NCBI GenBank assembly: GCA_905236635.1
Contig: CAJOCJ010000010.1
Location: 1-56,587, forward strand
DNA from: an uncultured Bacteroidales bacterium
GTDB lineage: Bacteria; Bacteroidota; Bacteroidia; Bacteroidales; F082
Length of the DNA: 56,587 nucleotides
Direction: 5' to 3'
Shown here: positions 7,364-15,018 of the stretch, piece after piece
Position numbering within the stretch: position 1 is the first letter of the stretch
Layout: each line of letters starts with the position of its first letter
Notes under the pieces: generated by a model
Told to the model about the DNA's origin: nothing
Databases searched by the model: none
The model's input: the letters and a program-made list of their open reading frames with translations, nothing else
Made by a program: the position numbers and the translations under genes

Positions 7364-9241
7364 TTAATACTGGTTAAATAAATCGAAATGATACTGCATA
7401 TAAGCCTTTCCTTCGCGCACCAGGCTGTCGGATTGCTCCTCAGGGAAGGTGTTTTTCAAGACGTTATCGTTGTTGATAACCACCTCGCCCTCGTCCGTCT
7501 TCCAGCCCAAACCGCTGTAAAGCTCAAAGAATGCAAATGGTTTATAGCATTTGTTAAAGATATTCTTACTCCAGATAAACTCATCGTGATCAACGTCAAG
7601 TTGTGCCAGGATTGTGGCAGGAATATCGGTATTGCCGCATATCTTGTCGAATGTGGTGCCACGCAATGAATCCTCGAGCGGCTCGCCGCATATCAAGAGC
7701 GGAATCTTATGATACTCAAACGATTCGAGCGGATAGTTCTTATACGACGGATGGCTATGGTCGGCCATGAAGAGGAAGATGGTGTTGTCGTACCAAGGCT
7801 GTTGTTTTGCCGTCTCCATGAACAGTTTTATTGCCACGTCGGTATATTTTCCTGAGTTCACGAACACTTTCTCCAGCTGAGGCCATTCCAGCTCCTCGAA
7901 ATAACCTTTCGGGTAGTCGTAAGGCGAATGGGTGCTAAGGGTGAAGATGGTTGTGAAGAACGGTTCTGGCTGGCTTGTGATGGACTTAGCCGCCCATGGG
8001 AGCATGTCGGTGTCCTGGATTCCCAGTTTCCCTTTATGGAAACGCTCATCGACGTCTCTGCCTTCTACGATACGGTTGAATCCGTTATAACGCAGGTACG
8101 ACATGATGTTGCCGTAGTTAAGCTCGCCGCCGAAGTAGAAGCTCGAGTAATATCCGAGGCTGTCGAGGGCCGGTAATATCGACGGGATGGCGTAATATTT
8201 CTCCTGATGGTTGGTAATTGTCGTCACTGGAAGACCCGGGAGACCGCCGAAAATGGAGGCTATGGCCTGTTGTGAGCGGTTGGCGGAGGCGTAGAAGTTG
8301 GTAAATAGTAGTCCGTCTTTCTCCAGCTCGTGGAAGTTAGGCGCTATGCTCGGGTCGCCGCCCAGCGACTCGATGAGGTCGGCCGACCAGCTCTCGAGGA
8401 GGATGATGACCATGTTAGGACGTTCAGTCTTGAAGATCTTCACGGTAGAGTCGCATTCCACCTGGTGAGTCTCTTCGGTGACAGCCTTAGCGGTGTCGAA
8501 ATCCATATAGTTGAAATGTGCGTTGTCTTTGACTTTCGCAGCATTTGTGAGGTTTTCCGCGAGGTTGTATGCCGGGTTCACCGTCATTATGTTGACGATC
8601 TTATAGTTGCTGAAGTAGCCCGAGCTAGTGGATATTGGGATCTCGCTGAAGCCGCCGCGCATGCCGAGGAACATCAGGCCGAAGCTGAGGATGAACACGG
8701 CAGGATACATAAACCAGTCGAGTTTGCGCTCATGTATGACCTCTCTTGATGGCTCGATCCAGCGGACGTACCACCAGCAGAAGAGGAGGGTGAAGCATGC
8801 CCACAGCGAGAGAAGAAGCACGGTCTGTTGTGTTGAGGCCGTGTTCATCACCTCGGAAGGATTTTCGAGGTACGCCAAGGCCTTGGCGCTCAGCTTCGTG
8901 CCCCATTCGCCGTAGATGCCGATCTCGCCCATGACTGTGAGGACATAGGCGGCGATGATGATATAGAAATACCAGCGCATCCAGCGGTAGTTGATGTTAC
9001 GGTCGAAGCAGACGCAGATGAACATCACCAATGCCGGGATAGGCATGATGAAGCATGCTGTGGCGATGTCGAGAGGCAGTGCTTTTATGAAGCCTTTTAT
9101 TATCTCAGTAAACGGCACCATATCGACGTTGACGAGATGCCAGTAGTTGACGATAAACACCACGCGCATTGCCGCAAACAGCACCAGCAAGAATATCAAT
9201 ATCTTAACAAGGTAAACTACGTATTTTTTCATCGTTTTCAT
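7364..9241 (-). CDS. LTA synthase family sulfatase (membrane-anchored phosphoglycerol transferase type)
   Basis: 625 residues. Five hydrophobic segments fill the first third (about residues 10-205). The rest is an alkaline-phosphatase/sulfatase-fold domain outside the membrane. Metal and active-site motifs of the LtaS family are visible: ILLESWSADLIESLGG (metal-binding Glu, about 285), NRSQQAIASIFGGLP at about 320 where the nucleophile is expected, STHSPYDYP and FLFMADHSHP (metal-binding Asp-His). Known relatives transfer phosphoglycerol, phosphoethanolamine or similar groups to envelope glycans or lipids; the acceptor is unknown. The expected nucleophile position carries Ser, where I expect Thr. 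A second ATG at 9232 (MKKYVVYLVK) may be the real start, because the promoter -7 element lies only 7 bases before the first ATG. Confidence 0.88.
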   Translation of the reverse strand: MKTMKKYVVYLVKILIFLLVLFAAMRVVFIVNYWHLVNVDMVPFTEIIKGFIKALPLDIATACFIMPIPALVMFICVCFDRNINYRWMRWYFYIIIAAYVLTVMGEIGIYGEWGTKLSAKALAYLENPSEVMNTASTQQTVLLLSLWACFTLLFCWWYVRWIEPSREVIHERKLDWFMYPAVFILSFGLMFLGMRGGFSEIPISTSSGYFSNYKIVNIMTVNPAYNLAENLTNAAKVKDNAHFNYMDFDTAKAVTEETHQVECDSTVKIFKTERPNMVIILLESWSADLIESLGGDPSIAPNFHELEKDGLLFTNFYASANRSQQAIASIFGGLPGLPVTTITNHQEKYYAIPSILPALDSLGYYSSFYFGGELNYGNIMSYLRYNGFNRIVEGRDVDERFHKGKLGIQDTDMLPWAAKSITSQPEPFFTTIFTLSTHSPYDYPKGYFEELEWPQLEKVFVNSGKYTDVAIKLFMETAKQQPWYDNTIFLFMADHSHPSYKNYPLESFEYHKIPLLICGEPLEDSLRGTTFDKICGNTDIPATILAQLDVDHDEFIWSKNIFNKCYKPFAFFELYSGLGWKTDEGEVVINNDNVLKNTFPEEQSDSLVREGKAYMQYHFDLFNQY

Positions 9242-9248
9242 TTTTTTG

Positions 9249-9256
9249 CAAAAATA
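9249..9256 (-). promoter_or_regulatory. -7 promoter element for the LTA-synthase-like gene
   Basis: TATTTTTG on the minus strand fits TAnnTTTG and ends 7 bases before the first possible ATG (9241). Transcription should start about 9243-9245, so the mRNA would be nearly leaderless for that ATG or have a short leader for the second ATG at 9232. A 28-bp heptamer repeat occupies the -33 region. Confidence 0.6.
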
Positions 9257-9263
9257 ATAAAAA

Positions 9264-9291
9264 AGACCTTAGACTTTAGACCTTAGACCTT
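9264..9291. repeat. Four tandem heptamers (AGACCTT type) in divergent promoter region
   Basis: AGACCTT, AGACTTT, AGACCTT, AGACCTT lie head to tail, exactly 28 bases. The array sits between two divergent promoters, directly upstream of the minus-strand -7 element. Copy-number change would move any upstream element by 7 bases per unit. It shares the seven-base period with the linkers at 10030, 15785, 17498, 24311 and 27193. Confidence 0.75.
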
Positions 9292-9329
9292 AATTTTTTA
9301 TTTCTTAATGAACTTTACAAACTTTTTAC

Positions 9330-9337
9330 TAATTTTG
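9330..9337 (+). promoter_or_regulatory. -7 promoter element for the YggS-type gene
   Basis: TAATTTTG matches TAnnTTTG exactly. It decides the start of the following gene: an upstream in-frame TTG at 9340 would lie before or at the transcription start, so the ATG at 9361 is preferred. A TTTAC at about 9314 could serve as the upstream element. Confidence 0.65.
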
Positions 9338-9360
9338 CATTGTTAAAAAACTTTGTCATC

Positions 9361-10029
9361 ATGGTCAAAGAAAATTTGGAAACGATAAGGAAGACTATTC
9401 CTTCGGGAGTTTTGCTTGTGGCAGTGTCGAAAACCAAGCCGGTGGAAGACATTCAGGAGGCATACGACGCCGGACAGCGTGTCTTCGGCGAGAACCATGC
9501 GCTGGAGATGCGCGACAAACATGAGGTTTTGCCGAAAGACATCGACTGGCATTTCATCGGTCATCTGCAGACAAATAAGATAAAATACATCATTCAGTTT
9601 GCGCGGATGATTCATTCCATCGACACATTTAATCTGTTGCAAGCCGTGAATAAAGAAGCGGCAAAGCACGATAGGGTTGTCGATTGTCTGCTACAGTTCC
9701 ACATTGCCGAAGAGGAGACAAAATTCGGCCTAAGCATGGAAGAAGCCGAGGAGATTTTGAATTCCGACATTTTCAAAGCAATGAAAAACGTGCGTATCTG
9801 CGGCGTGATGGGCATGGCGACGAATACCGACGATATGGTGCAGGTCCGCAAGGAATTTAAACATCTGAAGGAGATTTTTAATACCTTAAAAACGAAGTAT
9901 TTCGCTGATAATGAATGGTTTAAAGAAATCTCAATGGGAATGTCGCATGATTATCCGATTGCCATCGAAGAAGGAAGCACTATGGTGAGAGTAGGAAGTA
10001 AGATTTTTGGAGAAAGAATTTATCACTAG
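9361..10029 (+). CDS. YggS/PLPBP family pyridoxal phosphate homeostasis protein
   Basis: 222 residues from the ATG at 9361; the frame stays open to a TTG at 9340, but the promoter makes that unlikely. This is a single-domain PLP-binding TIM barrel of the alanine-racemase-like fold, with the cofactor lysine in LLVAVSKTKP (about residues 19-28), GQRVFGENHA, HFIGHLQTNKI, and near the end GMSHDYPIAIEEGSTMVRVGS, which holds the phosphate. Known members have no firm catalytic role and buffer free PLP. It is divergent from the LTA-synthase-like gene and is followed by nadE after 63 bases of heptamer-period linker. Confidence 0.93.
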   Translation: MVKENLETIRKTIPSGVLLVAVSKTKPVEDIQEAYDAGQRVFGENHALEMRDKHEVLPKDIDWHFIGHLQTNKIKYIIQFARMIHSIDTFNLLQAVNKEAAKHDRVVDCLLQFHIAEEETKFGLSMEEAEEILNSDIFKAMKNVRICGVMGMATNTDDMVQVRKEFKHLKEIFNTLKTKYFADNEWFKEISMGMSHDYPIAIEEGSTMVRVGSKIFGERIYH

Positions 10030-10057
10030 TTTAGAGTTGAGAGTGTAGAGTTGAGAG
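10030..10057. repeat. Heptamer-period linker between YggS gene and nadE
   Basis: TTTAGAG, TTGAGAG, TGTAGAG, TTGAGAG: four degenerate heptamers in exact register, starting one base after the YggS stop codon. AT-rich sequence of the same character (AGTCAAA, AGTTTAA, AAGTTAA) continues to the nadE start at 10093. Same family as the linkers at 15785 and 17498. Confidence 0.7.
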
Positions 10058-10092
10058 TCAGTCAAAAGTTTAAAAGTTAAATAGTTATAAAG

Positions 10093-10845
10093 ATGAAAGA
10101 ATATAGTTTTGATGCAAAAACAGTTAAAAACCAGGTAGTTCAATGGATTAGAGACTGGTTTGAGGTTAACGGCAAAGGTTGTAACGCTGTCATCGGCATC
10201 TCGGGCGGCAAAGACAGCTCGATAGTGGTCGGGTTGTGCGTCGAGGCACTCGGCAAGGACCGTGTGATAGGCGTGACTATGCCAAACGGAGTGCAGAAAG
10301 ACATCTCCGACAGCATGAAGCTCATCAACCATCTGGGAATAAAGTATTGCTGCGTGAACATTGGCGAGACATATAACGCCTTGATGGCAGAGGTGAAAGT
10401 ACAGCTCGGGACATTAGGCAAAGACGTTGCTAATCAGACAGTTATCAATATGCCGCCGCGTCTCCGCATGACGGCATTGTATGCCGTCTCACAGTCATGC
10501 AACGGACGCGTGGCGAACACCTGCAACCTCTCGGAAGACTGGGTGGGCTATTCGACGAGATACGGAGACGCGGCGGGCGACTTCTCCCCTCTCGGCGGCC
10601 TCACAGTACAGGAAGTGAAAGCCATCGGAAAAGAGCTGGGACTGCCGATAGAACTTGTTGAAAAGACCCCATCGGACGGCTTGTGCGGCAAGAGCGACGA
10701 GGACAACCTCGGATTCACGTACGCCACCTTAGATAAATATATCAGAACTGGAGTCTGCGAAGATGCGGCTATCAAAGCTAAGATCGATGACAAGCATGCG
10801 AAGAATCTGTTCAAGCTGGAGCCAATTCCTCACTTCAGTTTATAA
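10093..10845 (+). CDS. nadE: NAD synthetase, ammonia-dependent type
   Basis: 250 residues: the synthetase domain only, with no N-terminal glutaminase, so free ammonia should be the nitrogen donor for converting deamido-NAD to NAD. The ATP-pyrophosphatase P-loop GISGGKDSS is at about residues 34-42. Further motifs are ANTCNLSEDWVGYSTRYGD, GDFSPLGGLTVQEVKAIG and PSDGLCGKSDEDNLGF near the C-terminus, which shape the NaAD site. Length is normal for a stand-alone NadE. A strong intrinsic terminator starts a few bases after the stop codon. Confidence 0.95.
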   Translation: MKEYSFDAKTVKNQVVQWIRDWFEVNGKGCNAVIGISGGKDSSIVVGLCVEALGKDRVIGVTMPNGVQKDISDSMKLINHLGIKYCCVNIGETYNALMAEVKVQLGTLGKDVANQTVINMPPRLRMTALYAVSQSCNGRVANTCNLSEDWVGYSTRYGDAAGDFSPLGGLTVQEVKAIGKELGLPIELVEKTPSDGLCGKSDEDNLGFTYATLDKYIRTGVCEDAAIKAKIDDKHAKNLFKLEPIPHFSL

Positions 10846-10850
10846 ACAAC

Positions 10851-10880
10851 AAAAAAGGCACCATTTCTGGTGCCTTTTTT
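10851..10880 (+). terminator. Intrinsic terminator after nadE
   Basis: GGCACC (10857-10862), 6-base loop, GGTGCC (10869-10874), then six T residues; six A residues precede the stem, so it can also work for the converging minus-strand gene that ends at 10899. Confidence 0.92.
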
Positions 10881-10898
10881 GTATTATATCAAATGCGA

Positions 10899-12704
10899 TT
10901 AGTGGACTAAACGAACTGAACTTCCATAGTATCTATACATTCCTGAATCAGTAATGGTTAAATCTGTTTTGCCAGATCCTACGCTGACAAAACAAGCATT
11001 GTTATTTCCACTTGGCGTCTTTGACCAATAATAGCCATTAGTTCCTGTACTAACTTGATTCGAAGCCAAAACATTGGTACCGTTTCTCATACCAGCTGCT
11101 GGCAAAAACACAGCGCCCATAGCAGCGTATGTGTTCCAATCTTCATCGGATAAAACCGCCCAATTACCATTATTGTATGTGCCCGAGCACTTATCCGGAA
11201 GAATAATAGCACCACGGACATCATGAATCTGTCCTCTACCTATTTTTACACTACCATTTGCACAAGAGCTTAACGTTTTCCATTCTTTGGCAGTTAATGT
11301 ACGCCAATCGCTATATCCATCAAGAGTAACATTAAAATCGGTACTCCACGAATAATCCGACGATGTTGTAGTTGAGAGGTATGGACTCTTACCATCACCC
11401 CATGTTCCCCAGCCGAACAAGTCTATCCAACCCTCATAATCAGACGCAATATATTTATTATTGCATTGCACCAACTCTCCGCCAATCGTTTCATACACAT
11501 TACCATAAGTTATACTGTTTTTAACAGTTCCGCCAACGAAATCCCACTGGTTTTGAGCAAAGCGCCATGTTTGTGTAGATGCCTGATACTGCAGGTTGCC
11601 CGGTGAGAACTGCACCACATTGCCATTATCGCTTACTACAAACAGATTCTTAGTTGATTGGGCACCACTATTATTAATCCGTTTTGCATTACTGCCGTAT
11701 ATATAATCATTAGCCTCTATAACGTCCATGTCTGCCATGTCATAGTAATAATATTCATTATCCAGATAGCCATAAGTCACTCTTGCAATGGCAACCCTTG
11801 ATGATCCAGGCAGAAGAATAGCCCACTTGTTTCTCGAATTTTGTTCTGTACGATAAAGAGTTATTGCATCGACATCACCAGTTGGAGTAATTCCAGGGTT
11901 GGCAAAATCTATCTTTGCTACAGACAACATATTACAAACCTTCACAGTCCATGATGTCGCATTGTCGAGTTTAAACTCCACCAAAGCGCATTTGTTGTGA
12001 AGGTTGCATGAGATGCTGTTGCTGCCGTTGTAAGTCGCAGTTGTGTATGAGAGCACAGGAAGCTTGCTGCTTTGGTTGCTGATATCGACAGTAAAATCAG
12101 TGGTAGTGCCTGCTTCCAGTGTTGTGCTCGGAGTGAGGCCTCCTACGAAGTAGAAATGCAGGACATCATCAATGTTAGGGGCAATAATGTCGCCTTCGAA
12201 AGATGCGTTGTTACCATCTGCGTCGCTTGCCACGGTACATGTCAAAGTGCCAATGTAGCTTGTGCCGTTACCGACATAGACAACATCATTGACGAGATAT
12301 CTCACCGGAACGTAACCGTCTTCGTTCGGGATGATTTCGTGGCGGCTGTTATTACCCACATTCAAAGTAATATGAATCATATTGTTCGGGTCGGAAACAA
12401 CAGTCTCAACACGTTTTTTGCACTGTGTCATGCCTAAAATAAGGGCAAATGCCAACAACAGTGTGGTGCCTTTACGCAACGAACGTTTGCGGCGGGCGAC
12501 AGCGTAACCTGCGCCGGCGATAGTCAAAACAAGCAATCCACTGCCGACAGGAACAGGTTTCTCACCAAAAGGATCATTGCCGAATGTAAAACCTTCAGTG
12601 GCGCGATTGTCGTAAATATCCTCATTCTCATTCTTAAAGAACATGTCGGATTTCTGCGCTGTTAAAGACACAGGAATAATAAAGGCAGCCAAAAAATGGC
12701 ACAA
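10899..12704 (-). CDS. Surface protein with C-terminal FISUMP-like domain (N-terminus frameshifted)
   Basis: 601 codons, but the annotated frame opens only with a TTG. Adding one T to the T6 run (12691-12696) would join it to an ATG at 12739 and restore a good signal peptide ending in LTAQ. Along the chain: a short linker (FGEKPVPVG); a hydrophobic stretch plus RRKR (about residues 53-75) that resembles a C-terminal sorting tail; at once a second hydrophobic stretch ending LGMTQCKK, which looks like a lipoprotein signal (about 77-97); an Ig-like or adhesin-like middle; and from about 370 a domain common in Bacteroidales surface proteins (FSPGNLQYQ, WIDLFGWGTWG, GAVFLPAAGMR, ending SSVRLV) resembling the Fibrobacter FISUMP domain. 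It may be two genes fused. Function unknown; AT-richer than its neighbours. Confidence 0.65.
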   Translation of the reverse strand: MCHFLAAFIIPVSLTAQKSDMFFKNENEDIYDNRATEGFTFGNDPFGEKPVPVGSGLLVLTIAGAGYAVARRKRSLRKGTTLLLAFALILGMTQCKKRVETVVSDPNNMIHITLNVGNNSRHEIIPNEDGYVPVRYLVNDVVYVGNGTSYIGTLTCTVASDADGNNASFEGDIIAPNIDDVLHFYFVGGLTPSTTLEAGTTTDFTVDISNQSSKLPVLSYTTATYNGSNSISCNLHNKCALVEFKLDNATSWTVKVCNMLSVAKIDFANPGITPTGDVDAITLYRTEQNSRNKWAILLPGSSRVAIARVTYGYLDNEYYYYDMADMDVIEANDYIYGSNAKRINNSGAQSTKNLFVVSDNGNVVQFSPGNLQYQASTQTWRFAQNQWDFVGGTVKNSITYGNVYETIGGELVQCNNKYIASDYEGWIDLFGWGTWGDGKSPYLSTTTSSDYSWSTDFNVTLDGYSDWRTLTAKEWKTLSSCANGSVKIGRGQIHDVRGAIILPDKCSGTYNNGNWAVLSDEDWNTYAAMGAVFLPAAGMRNGTNVLASNQVSTGTNGYYWSKTPSGNNNACFVSVGSGKTDLTITDSGMYRYYGSSVRLVH

Positions 12705-12739
12705 ATAGCCAAGGTCTTGCTTTTGAATAGTTTAAACAT
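12662..12739 (-). other. Displaced signal-peptide start of the 10899-12704 gene
   Basis: ATG at 12739 gives MFKLFKSKTLAICAIF, the first half of a signal peptide. It then leaves the frame at the T6 run (plus-strand A6, 12691-12696) and stops at 12662. A T7 run would continue into LAAFIIPVSLTAQ. The promoter at 12783-12790 points to this ATG. Sequencing error, slippage-based phase variation or a real mutation are all possible. Confidence 0.65.
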
Positions 12740-12782
12740 GATATTAGTTTTTTTTGTTATACTTTGCCTCCAAAAAAGCCCG

Positions 12783-12790
12783 CAAAGATA
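12783..12790 (-). promoter_or_regulatory. -7 promoter element for the FISUMP-like surface gene
   Basis: TATCTTTG on the minus strand fits TAnnTTTG and lies 43 bases before the ATG at 12739. The spacer between stop 12821 and this gene holds nothing else. Confidence 0.6.
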
Positions 12791-12820
12791 CAACAGATTT
12801 TAATACGATGTTTTAAAAAA

Positions 12821-14026
12821 CTAAATATTTTTTAAAGAAGTAGGGCGAATGATTCTTATTATCAATAAAATAAGGCCAATGTAAACCATCCACAATGCGG
12901 CTGTCCACCAATATGAGACATGGTCGAGGCGCTGTATTTCTATGTTCGCGCTTTCGTGACGTGTGACGGGGTTGAGCCACATAAAGCTGTTGTCGAAAAA
13001 CTGCACGACGGTGCGCACATATTGGTCTTCGGGCCTTATCTTATACGACGAGCAGTAGAGAGTGTCTCCACGTCTGATCTGTTGCTCCTGCAAGATGGTG
13101 CCGTTTTGACCGATAAACTTGATGTTTTTTATTGGTTCCGTTACACTTACCGTAAATTCATCGCCATTGAGTTTTGCGCTGTTGAGATAAGGGATGTCGC
13201 GTTTGAAGCGGACCACCTTATCCTCCATTTTCTCTTCTCTGTCGAGATAAAAATCGACACCCACTGCCTTGCCGGAAAGAAGCGCATCGAAGAGCTGGTC
13301 GGCGTCGTTGTCTTTAGTGTTGAGATACGTTATCTTCAGAGCTATGTCGTTGACTTTCATAACGTCATGAGTATCATCGTCGGCTATGAGATATATCAGA
13401 TGGCCGTTGGATAGCGCCATATCCCAGTGTTCAGGCGAGTTGACGAAACCGTTGAGCACCTCCATGATACGATAGTTGCTGAGATACTTCATGTCGCGGA
13501 CTTTATAGCTGCCGTCAACGAAACTCGGATGAGCCACAACAACAACCTTGTTTTGGTCAGCTAACATGTTGAGAGTGTGTTGCTTATGACTTAATGTCTG
13601 ATAGAGGAAATAATCGATACGACGCACTTTCTTGGTACCGAGACACAGCTGATGGGTCTTCCACACGTTATATCCATGCTCATAACCCGGGATAAAACCA
13701 GGATCAATGCCATCTTCAAAATTATTCACCTTATTATAATCTGAGATTCCCACATGGTCATAGCCGAACATGCGATACATGCTGTCGTAGATATAATTGC
13801 CGTTGTTACGTCCGTTGGTCACACCGGCGTACTGACGTGTATGTCCGTGAAAGTTACAGCATTTCCAATAGGTTGAGTCGATATCCTGATAAGGGTTATG
13901 AAGATACTCGCCATGAAAAGGCACCGGCTCGTCATAGACATAAACCGGCACAAAGATGTTCATTGCAATTATTATGGCAATGATAAGGCCAAGAAGGTAA
14001 AGACAGTATTTTAAGATTTTTTTCAT
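12821..14026 (-). CDS. Membrane-anchored PHP-domain phosphoesterase-like protein
   Basis: 401 residues with a membrane segment at each end (about 5-27 and 373-392), so the central part is probably held outside the inner membrane. PHP-type metal ligands can be picked out: CCNFHGHTRQ (about 57-66), YDHVGISDYN, GYEHGYN, VVVAHPSF and LIADDDTHD. The order and spacing fit the PHP (polymerase and histidinol phosphatase) fold of trinuclear-metal phosphoesterases. A beta-sandwich-like tail follows (about 285-365). Substrate unknown. The gene stands alone between two promoters; its stop is about 80 bases from the start of the next minus gene. Confidence 0.75.
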   Translation of the reverse strand: MKKILKYCLYLLGLIIAIIIAMNIFVPVYVYDEPVPFHGEYLHNPYQDIDSTYWKCCNFHGHTRQYAGVTNGRNNGNYIYDSMYRMFGYDHVGISDYNKVNNFEDGIDPGFIPGYEHGYNVWKTHQLCLGTKKVRRIDYFLYQTLSHKQHTLNMLADQNKVVVVAHPSFVDGSYKVRDMKYLSNYRIMEVLNGFVNSPEHWDMALSNGHLIYLIADDDTHDVMKVNDIALKITYLNTKDNDADQLFDALLSGKAVGVDFYLDREEKMEDKVVRFKRDIPYLNSAKLNGDEFTVSVTEPIKNIKFIGQNGTILQEQQIRRGDTLYCSSYKIRPEDQYVRTVVQFFDNSFMWLNPVTRHESANIEIQRLDHVSYWWTAALWMVYIGLILLIIRIIRPTSLKNI

Positions 14027-14040
14027 TACAGTTCAAAAAA

Positions 14041-14073
14041 CAAAATTAACAATATTTTCTATATAACGGCAAA
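14041..14073 (-). promoter_or_regulatory. Promoter of the PHP-domain gene
   Basis: On the minus strand, TTTG (14070-14073), 21 bases, then TAATTTTG (14041-14048): both Bacteroidota promoter elements at about the expected spacing. The start codon is 14 bases further on. Confidence 0.65.
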
Positions 14074-14112
14074 AATTCGTATTTTATTTTACAAAATTTG
14101 ATAAAAAATAAT

Positions 14113-14120
14113 TAATTTTG
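14113..14120 (+). promoter_or_regulatory. -7 promoter element for the EamA transporter gene (near-leaderless)
   Basis: TAATTTTG ends only 4 bases before the ATG at 14125, so transcription should begin at or within a base or two of the start codon. Confidence 0.6.
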
Positions 14121-14124
14121 CAGT

Positions 14125-15018
14125 ATGAAAAACAGAGGGTATTTAGTTCACATCGCAGGCGTTATCGCTATGATTATCTGGGGGTTATCGTTCATCTGGT
14201 CGACACAGGTGTACCGCAACCTCAACCCGACGGCGACGATATTTCTGCGCCTGGTTGTGGCTACTGTTTTCTTTACCGCGTTACTGTTTATCTTCGGCTT
14301 GAACGAGAAGGTGGAGAGAAAACACCTCGGGCTGTTCGCTTTGGCGGCGATGTTTGAGCCGTTTCTATACTTCATTTTCGAAGGCTATGGTTTGAAGCAC
14401 ACCTCCCCCATCATCGGGTCGGCTATCATCGCCATGATTCCGTTGGTGACGCCTGTGGCAGCGACGATTTTCCTGAAGGAGAAACTCTCGCCGATGAACA
14501 TCGTTGGCTTTATCGTGTCGTTTGTCGGCATGATGATAATGTTGATTAACAAAGACTTAGAGTTTATCGCTTCAACAAAAGGTGTAATATTTTTGTTCTG
14601 CGCGGTGATTGTGGCGGTAGGCTATTCCATCTCGTTGGCAAAGCTGACGAAGCTTTATAAACCGTTGACTATCACATGGGTGCAGAATATCATTGGCATG
14701 ATTTATTTCCTGCCGATGACCATCGTGATGGAACAGTTCGAGCCGTCGAATTTTGGCAACGTGGGCGAATACATAGTGCCGTTGGTATGTCTGGGCGTGC
14801 TTTGCAGTGCCGTCGCCTATTCGTTATGGGCGTTTGCATTCAGCAAGCTCGGCGCTTCAAGAGCCAATGTATATAGCAACCTGATACCAGTGTTTACTGG
14901 CATTTTCAGTTTCATATTAGGCATCGAGGCGCTGTCCAGCAACAAGATTCTGGGCATCGTATTAGTCGTTGTCGGTTTGATATTTTCGCAAATCAGAAAG
15001 AAGGAGGCCAAGGTATGA
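14125..15018 (+). CDS. EamA/DMT family membrane transporter
   Basis: 297 residues with about ten hydrophobic segments arranged as two five-helix repeats, the normal form of the drug/metabolite transporter superfamily. Typical residues of the first repeat are IWGLSFIWSTQVYR and PTATIFLRLVVATVF; the second repeat has GVLCSAVAYSLWAFAFSKLGASRAN and IPVFTGIFSFILGIE. Members export or import amino acids, nucleosides and other metabolites; no substrate can be inferred. Its TGA stop overlaps the ATG of the methyltransferase gene (ATGA at 15015-15018), so the two are translationally coupled. Confidence 0.92.
   Translation: MKNRGYLVHIAGVIAMIIWGLSFIWSTQVYRNLNPTATIFLRLVVATVFFTALLFIFGLNEKVERKHLGLFALAAMFEPFLYFIFEGYGLKHTSPIIGSAIIAMIPLVTPVAATIFLKEKLSPMNIVGFIVSFVGMMIMLINKDLEFIASTKGVIFLFCAVIVAVGYSISLAKLTKLYKPLTITWVQNIIGMIYFLPMTIVMEQFEPSNFGNVGEYIVPLVCLGVLCSAVAYSLWAFAFSKLGASRANVYSNLIPVFTGIFSFILGIEALSSNKILGIVLVVVGLIFSQIRKKEAKV

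Noticed and set aside
9340-9360. TTG start 7 codons upstream for the YggS-type gene
   Set aside because: The -7 promoter element ends at 9337, so this codon would lie at or before the transcription start; the ATG at 9361 gives the normal N-terminus.
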